From assembly GCA_019416285.1 (NCBI GenBank), contig DXXM01000036.1:1-32893 (forward strand): a stretch of DNA of 32,893 nucleotides. Reading direction: 5' to 3'. Of this stretch, positions 24,801-31,328 are shown piece after piece; within the stretch, counting starts at the first letter, position 1, and each line of letters begins with the position of its first letter. Origin of the DNA: Bacteroidales bacterium (GTDB taxonomy: Bacteria; Bacteroidota; Bacteroidia; Bacteroidales; Muribaculaceae). The position numbers and the translations under genes were made by a program. Under the pieces are notes generated by a model. The model did no database searches. It was not told where the DNA came from and was given only the letters and a program-made list of their open reading frames with translations.

Positions 24801-25328
24801 TCATAACCGTTTACCGGCAAGGGGCTTCACGCGACGGCGTGAGGCCCTTCTGACTTTCTGTTGCGCGCGTCTGCGTTCCGAGCGGTTCAGACGAGGCTGT
24901 ACCGGCTCCGAATCCGCTTCGGGCGCGGTCGGAGCAGCCCCAGGCTCCCCTATCGCCTGCGCATCGTCCCGCGACGGTTCGAATGTCTTACTCCCGGATT
25001 TACGTCCGCGTGCAGCCGCTCTTGCTCGTGCGGCCGCTGTCCGAGCCATAGCCTTGTCTATCTCAGGTCGCAGGAGAGTAAATATGAGCAGTATCTCTGT
25101 CGGGATTCCGGTGCCCGGAAGCTCAGCAGCATACAGATAGCGGTTGATAACCGCCACAACATCCTCATGCCGGATTTTTCCGCCGAGCAGCAGGCATGCG
25201 CCAGCGATTCGCTCCTCCATATAGCGATAGAATTTCTGTGACACAGGACTGGTGACTGCGGGCTTGACACCTGCCGATCGGTTCACGGACTTTGTTGCGG
25301 CAACATACGGGGAATTTGACTTTTTCAT
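24801..25328 (-). CDS. Unrecognised basic protein, 175 aa
   Basis: I do not recognise this family. The protein starts MKKSNSPYVAATKSVNRSAG. Residues about 28-95 form a compact, probably helical segment (SQKFYRYMEERIAGACLLLG, EDVVAVINRYLYAAELPG, TEILLIFTLLRPEIDKAMA). The rest is a low-complexity Arg/Ala tail with a Pro/Glu-rich acidic patch and ends in two Arg-rich clusters (RSERRRAQQK, RASRRR). The tail suggests nucleic acid or ribosome binding. There is no signal peptide. The start follows a striking 15-bp palindrome. It is convergent with typA, whose stop is 20 bp away. Confidence 0.65.
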   Translation of the reverse strand: MKKSNSPYVAATKSVNRSAGVKPAVTSPVSQKFYRYMEERIAGACLLLGGKIRHEDVVAVINRYLYAAELPGTGIPTEILLIFTLLRPEIDKAMARTAAARARAAARGRKSGSKTFEPSRDDAQAIGEPGAAPTAPEADSEPVQPRLNRSERRRAQQKVRRASRRRVKPLAGKRL

Positions 25329-25338
25329 AACAGCATTA

Positions 25339-25375
25339 TGGGATTAACTTTGTTTTAAGCACAAAGTTAATCCCA
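25339..25375. promoter_or_regulatory. 15-bp perfect inverted repeat with embedded -7 boxes
   Basis: Arms 25339-25353 and 25361-25375 pair perfectly around a 7-nt centre, 10 bp upstream of the unknown gene's start. Each arm contains TAACTTTG, a full -7 consensus, one pointing each way. It could be an operator overlapping a promoter, or a terminator for the upstream gene, though no T-run follows it. Confidence 0.5.
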
Positions 25376-25422
25376 CGACTGTATCGGAATGATGCGATAA
25401 TACAAACCGCAGCAGAAAAAAA

Positions 25423-26259
25423 TCAGTATGGACGGAATTTAATCCACTCCTTCAGTTCGGCTGTGGCCGGCATGCGGTCTACATTGTAAGTCTCGCCGCA
25501 TCCGTTGAGAAGTATGCGGTCAGGCGTAAAGGAAATCAACGACCAGTAGATGCCGCCGTCGGGACAGAACGTACAGCCGTCGGCCTTGAATTTGCTGTTG
25601 TCCATCTCGAGATCATTTTTCACTACAGCTAAATTGCGCGGTTCAATGTAGGATGTGAACTCACGGGTGTTATTGTTGCGCATCATGCGGATATTCTGAA
25701 AGAAAAGTGTCCCCTTGTCATTGTTACGTGCTGCTGCGGCTCGGATATATACCATATTAGGACTTACCAGATAGATAAACATGTGGCGGTTGGTGTTCAC
25801 CTCGCAATACACGGTGTTTTCGTCCGAATCATACTGTACGCCAAGGCGCCATTCCTGGAGCCTGTCGCCGATATCAAAGGGATTCGTAGCTTTGGTCATT
25901 TCATAGGGGGCGCATATATCATACTCCTCAACACGAGTAAGCTCTACACCGTTGATGGTCAGAGCTCCGTCCGATTTTGACATCCGCAAAGCAGGGCTCA
26001 TACTGTCGAAAGCAATCGAATCCTTTGCCACAAAACGGGTTGTGTGACAGATGTCGCGGGCCGGAATCTCCAGAGTGGCCTGCATGTGCCCGTCAACTTT
26101 ATTGAAGAAGATACACACCGAATCGGTGATGACTGCTTCGGCACTGTCGGCTGCCCAAACTCCTCTGAAATCTGAAAGGTGCGCGCCTGCGGCTGATGAA
26201 AATGAAAATACTGAGGCAAGAAAAAGGATAAACCTGCCTATGCTGATTGTGAGTTTCAT
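25423..26259 (-). CDS. Secreted protein of unknown function, 278 aa
   Basis: No family is recognised. A signal peptide is clear (MKLTISIGRFILFLASVFSF, with cleavage near SSAAGA-H, residue 26). The mature part starts LSDFRGVWAADSAEAVITDS and appears mostly beta, with alternating strands (VCIFFNKVDGHMQATLEIP, GALTINGVELTRVEEYDI). The start resembles lipocalin-like or DUF4488-type Bacteroidales proteins, which often open with a 'l-G-W' strand, but I cannot confirm this. Two Cys near the end (FTYCPDGG-like FCPDGG and NGCGETYNV) may form a disulfide. It follows the nuclease gene by 99 bp on the same strand and may share its transcript. Confidence 0.75.
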   Translation of the reverse strand: MKLTISIGRFILFLASVFSFSSAAGAHLSDFRGVWAADSAEAVITDSVCIFFNKVDGHMQATLEIPARDICHTTRFVAKDSIAFDSMSPALRMSKSDGALTINGVELTRVEEYDICAPYEMTKATNPFDIGDRLQEWRLGVQYDSDENTVYCEVNTNRHMFIYLVSPNMVYIRAAAARNNDKGTLFFQNIRMMRNNNTREFTSYIEPRNLAVVKNDLEMDNSKFKADGCTFCPDGGIYWSLISFTPDRILLNGCGETYNVDRMPATAELKEWIKFRPY

Positions 26260-26358
26260 TGCTTTATCGCATTAAATGTGGTTTATAATCTATATGTAAG
26301 ACGGAAATGCGGCGGAATTGTTACGCCGGAATCGTGACTATTTTATGCGAAAGCCGTT

Positions 26359-27207
26359 TTATTTCTTTCTGTGCGGACGATGTGTGCTCCAGTAGTGGAA
26401 ATCGCATTGCGATTCGACGTCGGCTTCAATATCGTCGGGCAAGGAAGCAAAAAAATCATGCCCGGTCAGACTCTCGACCGAATCAATAGGTACCGCACAA
26501 GCCTGCATGCCGCCCGGCACCTTTCCGTTTGGCATTATAAAGCCGATGCCGCGGGCCGGATTAGCGTAAGGCGAGATTATCACCTTGAAAAATCGGCGAG
26601 GCACATAGACGCGTGTGTCGCCGATGTATTCAATAGGCTTACCGTCGATGACAGGACCACAGACAATAAAAATAGCGCTGTCAGCCTGCGCCCACTGGCG
26701 GCATTTTTCTTCAAGATTCTTCCAGCTTCCGGCATTGAGCGATTTGACCTGCGGGCAGATATTGGTCATGAGAAATGTCTGCTCCATAGCCTCGCGGTCC
26801 CAACGCATATCACCGGCCGGAGCCATGTGGCCGCGGTCGTAGCCCGAATAGTTATAATCCCAGGTCTCTGCTGATTCCGGAATCTCTGGGTCGGCGGAAA
26901 ACTTGTTTGTGCGCGATATTTCACCTGAAGTCTCGTCGGCGGTCAGCTCCCACGCCACCCAGTTGGGGATGTGATATTGCGGATTGAACGAGAGGTCCAT
27001 ACCTCTATATTTGCGCGGGATTTCCTTTAGCGCGGGATTCGTCCTGACGTCGAGTAGATTTCCGTAGGCCTCCGACGCAACATCCGGACGAGAGGAAGAG
27101 TCGCGCGCTCCCCCTTCAAGCTGCATGGCGAGGTATATACACGCCAATATCAGGCCGATGACGAGGAGGGATTTAGGCGACTTGCTGTTTTTCTTCTTTT
27201 TAGCCAT
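26359..27207 (-). CDS. Membrane-anchored DNA/RNA non-specific endonuclease (NUC1/EndoG family)
   Basis: This 282-residue protein has a lysine-rich cytoplasmic start (MAKKKKNSKSPKS), one membrane segment (LLVIGLILACIYLAMQL) and a beta-beta-alpha-metal nuclease domain. The active-site motif is YDRGHMAPAGDM (about residues 123-134), with the catalytic His. It is followed by QTFLMTNICPQVKSLNAGSWKNLE, which supplies the conserved metal-binding Asn. The C-terminal part (VYVPRRFFKVIIS, GIGFIMPNG) is typical. It should cut DNA and RNA outside the cytoplasmic membrane, for nutrient recovery or defence. It starts 13 bp after the aminotransferase stop, so it probably belongs to the same operon, an unusual pairing with sugar biosynthesis. 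Confidence 0.9.
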   Translation of the reverse strand: MAKKKKNSKSPKSLLVIGLILACIYLAMQLEGGARDSSSRPDVASEAYGNLLDVRTNPALKEIPRKYRGMDLSFNPQYHIPNWVAWELTADETSGEISRTNKFSADPEIPESAETWDYNYSGYDRGHMAPAGDMRWDREAMEQTFLMTNICPQVKSLNAGSWKNLEEKCRQWAQADSAIFIVCGPVIDGKPIEYIGDTRVYVPRRFFKVIISPYANPARGIGFIMPNGKVPGGMQACAVPIDSVESLTGHDFFASLPDDIEADVESQCDFHYWSTHRPHRKK

Positions 27208-27220
27208 CTGGTTGTGTTGA

Positions 27221-28354
27221 TTACAGACTGATTGCGTTGATTATACGGCCTATCTCCGCAGTATCGGCCACAGAAAGCGCTCCTGCTATCGGGAGGCTCA
27301 CCACCTCGGCAGCCAGGCGCTCAGTGACAGGGAGGGGCCCATGCTTCATATCGGCGTAGCACGGCTGGAGATGCGGAGGGACGGCATAGTGTATGTCGGT
27401 TCCCACTCCTTTTTCCTCAAGCTGTTGCCTGAAACTGTCGCGTAGTCCAGCCGGGACACGCACCACATACTGATGCCATACGTTGTCGTTGATTTCCCGG
27501 GAGATATAGGGTAATGTGATGACCGGATTAGTTATGGTACGCTGATATGCGAGTGCACGGGCGAAACGGTCGGCGTTTTCATCGTCAATCCGTGGGAGTT
27601 TCACGCGCAGCATAGCGGCCTGTATCGGGTCGAGGCGACAATTGAATCCGCGATATATATTATGGTAACGGTGGTCGGAACCGTAGTTGGCGAGCGCGCG
27701 GACGGTGCGGGCAAGGTTTTCATCGTGGGTCACCACAGCGCCGGCATCGCCGACAGCTCCGATGTTTTTGGTCGGATAAAAACTGATTCCTGCGGCATCG
27801 CCGAGAGCTCCAGCATGACGCGAGGCAAAAAGCACGGCCGAAAGCGTCCGGGCGCCGAATGCCTGCGCGCAGTCCTCAATGATTTTGAGCCCGTGACGGC
27901 GGCTGATGTCGACAAGACGCTCGTCCCAGGCCACGCGACCATAGAGATGCACAGTCATGATGCCGCGCGTGCGCTCTGTTATAGCCTCCTCAATAAGAGA
28001 GGTGTCGATATTCATAGTGGTTTCGTCAACATCCACCGCCACAGGCACCAGACCGGCGTCGCTGATTGCAAGCACTGATGCTATATAAGTATTGGCGGGA
28101 TAAATCACTTCGTCACCGGGATTCATGACACCCCTCTCGACGTATGCGCGGAGTATAAGCCTGAGGGCGTCAAGACCGTTGCTGACACCGACCACGAATG
28201 GTGCCCCCAACCTCTCTCCTATCTCGGTCTCAAGTCGCGCCACCTCTTCGCCCCCAACATAGCGGCCGCTGCGGATTACGCGTTCAGCCGCAGCCGCCAT
28301 CTCGTCCATATACGGAGCGTTGACGGCCGTGAGATCAAGAAACGGATATTTCAT
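27221..28354 (-). CDS. DegT/DnrJ/EryC1/StrS sugar aminotransferase, FdtB/QdtB-like
   Basis: This 377-residue PLP enzyme begins YPFLDLTAVNAPYMDEM and has the DegT signatures GGEEVARLE, VGVSNGLDALRL and VIYPANTYIASVLAISDAG. The PLP-binding region includes HLYGRVAWDE and IIEDCAQAFGA. The Schiff-base Lys is in SFYPTKNIGAVGDAG, and YRGFNCRLDPIQAAML follows. It overlaps the upstream ketoisomerase by four bases (ATGA), the usual partner of 3-aminotransferases (FdtB, QdtB) that make dTDP-3-amino-3,6-dideoxyhexoses. The pair therefore predicts dTDP-Fuc3N or Qui3N rather than a 4-amino sugar. The acetyltransferase that normally completes the sugar (FdtC/QdtC) is not nearby. Confidence 0.9.
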   Translation of the reverse strand: MKYPFLDLTAVNAPYMDEMAAAAERVIRSGRYVGGEEVARLETEIGERLGAPFVVGVSNGLDALRLILRAYVERGVMNPGDEVIYPANTYIASVLAISDAGLVPVAVDVDETTMNIDTSLIEEAITERTRGIMTVHLYGRVAWDERLVDISRRHGLKIIEDCAQAFGARTLSAVLFASRHAGALGDAAGISFYPTKNIGAVGDAGAVVTHDENLARTVRALANYGSDHRYHNIYRGFNCRLDPIQAAMLRVKLPRIDDENADRFARALAYQRTITNPVITLPYISREINDNVWHQYVVRVPAGLRDSFRQQLEEKGVGTDIHYAVPPHLQPCYADMKHGPLPVTERLAAEVVSLPIAGALSVADTAEIGRIINAISL

Positions 28355-28773
28355 AGCGATGTGCCGTTTTCAGCGGCAAGACGTTTGAACTCTTCGTAAT
28401 CGCGAATATAGTCATCTTCGTCATAGACATTGGAAGTGACCACCAGGCACACACTGCCGGATGCGAAATTGTCGAGCGTGCGCCAATAGCCCGGCGGGAT
28501 ATACAGTCCCTCGAAAGGACGGTTGAGCGTATATGTGAGCCATGTTTTTCCGTCGAAGAGGTTAACGTTGAAGCATCCTGAAGTGGCTACCACGAGCTCC
28601 ATGGCCTCCTTGTGGGAATGGCCGCCGCGCGATTCACCCGCCGGGACATCATAGGTCCAGTAGCAGCGGGCAATCTCAAACGGAATCTGAGCATTGTCCT
28701 GAACGAATGTGAGACTGCCCCGCGGATCGAATATGCGCGGCAGGGATATGATGCAAGGTTTTGAAGAATCCAT
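28351..28773 (-). CDS. dTDP-4-keto-6-deoxyglucose 3,4-ketoisomerase, FdtA/QdtA-like cupin
   Basis: This 140-residue single-domain cupin matches the FdtA/QdtA (WxcM C-terminal) family. Features are FDPRGSLTFVQDNAQIPFEIAR, the catalytic His pair in ESRGGHSHKEAMELVVATSG, and NVNLFDGKTWLTYTLNRPFEGLYIPPGYW. It isomerises dTDP-4-keto-6-deoxyglucose to the 3-keto sugar, the substrate of the adjacent aminotransferase. It is the first gene of the fdtA-fdtB-nuclease unit. FdtA (galacto) versus QdtA (gluco) stereochemistry cannot be told from these residues. No glycosyltransferase or rml gene flanks it. Confidence 0.9.
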   Translation of the reverse strand: MDSSKPCIISLPRIFDPRGSLTFVQDNAQIPFEIARCYWTYDVPAGESRGGHSHKEAMELVVATSGCFNVNLFDGKTWLTYTLNRPFEGLYIPPGYWRTLDNFASGSVCLVVTSNVYDEDDYIRDYEEFKRLAAENGTSL

Positions 28774-28812
28774 CTTGAATTTATAAAAATATATGAGAAC
28801 CGTTATTTAGTG

Positions 28813-28820
28813 CAAAGGTA
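28813..28820 (-). promoter_or_regulatory. Candidate -7 box of the fdtA-like operon
   Basis: TACCTTTG followed by C on the minus strand fits the -7 consensus, 39 bp upstream of the ketoisomerase ATG. No matching -33 was found. Confidence 0.5.
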
Positions 28821-28876
28821 GTGATTTATGGGCTATGGCGCGAGAATCGTGCGCAAGAAAATCGGGGCGTATGTTG

Positions 28877-28892
28877 TAAAACACATGTTTTA
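28877..28892. promoter_or_regulatory. 16-bp palindrome upstream of the EF-G paralogue
   Basis: TAAAACA-CA-TGTTTTA is a perfect 7-bp inverted repeat in the 252-bp divergent region before the EF-G paralogue. About 30 bp downstream lies a TATTTTGC that could be a degenerate -7. The placement would suit an activator site, but the regulator is unknown. Confidence 0.4.
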
Positions 28893-29025
28893 TGGTGCAA
28901 AAAACGAAAATTAATTACTATTTTGCGGTCGATTTGAGAAAATGTGTTGCGGAGGCAGCATGAACCTTTATTCTCAAGCACACTTTACACAATACTTCTT
29001 ACCTAAAAACTAAAACCAAAGTGAT

Positions 29026-31185
29026 ATGAAGGTCTACCAAACTAACGAGATTAAAAACATTGCCTTGCTCGGTAGCAAAGGCTCGGGTAAAACCACACTC
29101 GCTGAAGCGATGCTTTACGAGTGTGGAGTTATAAAACGCCGCGGTACCATCGAAGGAAAGAATACCGTGAGCGATTCTTTTCCCGTCGAGAAGGAATATG
29201 GCTACAGCGTGTTCTCGACGGTTTTCTATGCCGAATTTTTAAATAAGAAGCTCAATGTGATTGACTGTCCGGGAGCCGACGACTTCGTGGGCAATGCAAT
29301 CACAGCCCTCAATGTGACCGATACAGGCGTCATACTCATCAACTCGCAATATGGAGTCGAGGTGGGCACACAGAATATCTTCCGCACCACTCAGTCGCTC
29401 AAAAAGCCCGTGATTTTCGCTCTCAACCAGCTCGACGGCGACAAGGCCGACTACGACAACGTGATGGAGCAGATGCGCGAGCATTTCGGCAACAAGATTG
29501 TGGCCATCCAGTATCCTCTCCAGTGTGGCGCAGGCTTCAACGCCATGATTGACGTGCTCCTCATGAAGAAATATTCGTGGGGCCCTGACGGTGGTGCTCC
29601 CACAATCGAGGAGATTCCCGCCGAGGAGATGGAAAAGGCTCACGAGCTGCATCAGGCACTCGTCGAGGCCGCTGCCGAGAATGACGAGACTCTCATGGAG
29701 AAATTCTTCGAGCAGGGTCACCTGTCGGAAGATGAAATGCGCGAAGGCATTCGCAAAGGTCTGGTAGACCGCTCTATATACCCTGTATTCTGCGTCAGCG
29801 CAGCAAAGGACATGGGTGTCCGCCGCATGATGGAATTCCTTGGCAACGTGGTTCCATTCGTAGAGGATATGCCCGCACCCGAGACAGTCGACGGTGTCGA
29901 GGTCAAGCCAGACAGCAACGGCCCGCTCTCGCTCTATTTCTTCAAGACAACCGTTGAGCCGCACATCGGCGAAGTCAGCTATTTCAAGGTGATGTCAGGC
30001 ACTCTGACTCCCGGCGTCGACCTGGAGAACGTGACCCGCGGCTCCCGCGAGCGCATCGCTCAGATTTATTGCGTGTGCGGCAGCATCAAGACTCAGGTCG
30101 ACAAGCTCTGCGCCGGAGACATCGGTGCGACCGTCAAGCTCAAGGATGTGCGCACAGGCAACACTCTCGATGCCAAGGACTGCGAATACCGCTTTGACTT
30201 CATCCGTTTCCCCGAACCGAAATATCGCCGCGCAATCCGTCCGGTCACTGAGAGCGACGCCGAAAAACTCATGGGCATCCTCACCCGCATGCACGAGGAG
30301 GATCCCACTTGGGTAATCGAACAATCCAAGGAACTCAAGCAGACCATTCTCTCGGGTCAGGGCGAATTCCACCTGCGCACACTCAAATGGCGTGTGGAGA
30401 ACAACGACAAGCTCCCCATCATCTTCGACGAACCGCGTATCCCATACCGCGAGACCATCACAAAGGCTGCACGCGCCGACTATCGCCACAAGAAGCAGTC
30501 GGGTGGCGCCGGTCAGTTCGGCGAGGTTCATCTCATCATCGAGCCTTACACCGAGGGTATGCCTCTCCCCGACACCTACAAGTTCGGCAATCAGGAATAT
30601 AAGATGAACGTGCGTGACACACAGGAGATTCCTCTCGCATGGGGCGGCAAGCTCGTGATTCACAACTGTATCGTCGGCGGTGCTATCGACGCCCGTTTCA
30701 TCCCCGCAATCGTCAAGGGCCTCATGGACCGCATGGAGCAGGGCCCGCTCACAGGCAGCTACGCACGCGACGTGAGAGTTTGTATCTACGACGGCAAGAT
30801 GCACCCGGTTGACTCAAATGAAATCTCATTCCGTCTGGCCGGCCGCAACGCCTTCTCCGAGGCCTTCCGCAATGCCAATCCAAAAGTTCTCGAACCGGTC
30901 TACGATGTCGACGTGATGGTTCCCGGCGATGTGATGGGCGATGTGATGAGCGACCTCCAGGGACGCCGTGCCATCATCATGGGCATGTCGAGCGACAACG
31001 GATTTGAGAAGATTTCAGCCCGCGTACCTCTGAAGGAAATGTCATCGTACTCGACAGCGCTTTCGTCAATCACAGGCGGACGCTCTGCCTTCACAATGAA
31101 ATTCGCGTCATACGAGCTCGTTCCGGCCGATGTGCAGGAGAAACTCCTCAAGGAATATGCCGAGAAGTCGCAGGCCGACGAATAA
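29026..31185 (+). CDS. Elongation factor G paralogue (EF-G2-like) with degenerate GTPase motifs
   Basis: This 719-residue protein has the five-domain EF-G architecture, including the domain IV region (KKQSGGAGQFGEVHL, DGKMHPVDSNEISFRLAG) and domain V (YDVDVMVPGDVMGDVMSDLQGRRAIIMGM). The P-loop GSKGSGKT (16-23) is kept. Switch I reads EKEYGYSV, not ERGITI. Switch II reads DCPGADDF with Ala84 in place of the catalytic His. The G4 motif is NQLD (134-137), not NKxD. Bacteroides thetaiotaomicron has an EF-G2 paralogue reported to support translation without GTP hydrolysis under carbon limitation; this protein fits that type. It stands alone, with a hairpin after the stop. Confidence 0.92.
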   Translation: MKVYQTNEIKNIALLGSKGSGKTTLAEAMLYECGVIKRRGTIEGKNTVSDSFPVEKEYGYSVFSTVFYAEFLNKKLNVIDCPGADDFVGNAITALNVTDTGVILINSQYGVEVGTQNIFRTTQSLKKPVIFALNQLDGDKADYDNVMEQMREHFGNKIVAIQYPLQCGAGFNAMIDVLLMKKYSWGPDGGAPTIEEIPAEEMEKAHELHQALVEAAAENDETLMEKFFEQGHLSEDEMREGIRKGLVDRSIYPVFCVSAAKDMGVRRMMEFLGNVVPFVEDMPAPETVDGVEVKPDSNGPLSLYFFKTTVEPHIGEVSYFKVMSGTLTPGVDLENVTRGSRERIAQIYCVCGSIKTQVDKLCAGDIGATVKLKDVRTGNTLDAKDCEYRFDFIRFPEPKYRRAIRPVTESDAEKLMGILTRMHEEDPTWVIEQSKELKQTILSGQGEFHLRTLKWRVENNDKLPIIFDEPRIPYRETITKAARADYRHKKQSGGAGQFGEVHLIIEPYTEGMPLPDTYKFGNQEYKMNVRDTQEIPLAWGGKLVIHNCIVGGAIDARFIPAIVKGLMDRMEQGPLTGSYARDVRVCIYDGKMHPVDSNEISFRLAGRNAFSEAFRNANPKVLEPVYDVDVMVPGDVMGDVMSDLQGRRAIIMGMSSDNGFEKISARVPLKEMSSYSTALSSITGGRSAFTMKFASYELVPADVQEKLLKEYAEKSQADE

Positions 31186-31222
31186 TAACCCGAAGTATAT
31201 CATTAAAAGTCTATAATCCCCT

Positions 31223-31255
31223 GACCGGCTGCCGGAATTTACCCGGCGGCCGGTC
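31223..31255 (+). terminator. GC-rich hairpin after the EF-G paralogue
   Basis: Arms 31223-31235 and 31243-31255 form a 13-bp stem with one G-U pair and a 7-nt loop, about 40 bp past the stop. No T-run follows, so it may be a 3'-end stabiliser or an atypical terminator. Confidence 0.55.
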
Positions 31256-31292
31256 TCGCATATACCACTCCCCTATCTGCGGCTCCTGCGGG

Positions 31293-31324
31293 CTTGGCGG
31301 TTGGCAAAAAAATCAGTAATTTTG
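31293..31324 (+). promoter_or_regulatory. Promoter abutting the mnmE start codon
   Basis: CTTG (31293-31296), 20 bp, then TAATTTTG (31317-31324) form a near-consensus promoter. The mnmE ATG begins only 4 bp after the -7 box, so the transcript would start at or within the ATG (leaderless). Confidence 0.55.
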
Positions 31325-31328
31325 CAGT

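Noticed and set aside
24819..24849. A hairpin that could terminate typA
   Set aside because: It lies within the coding end of the convergent 175-residue gene, is imperfectly paired and lacks a proper T-run.
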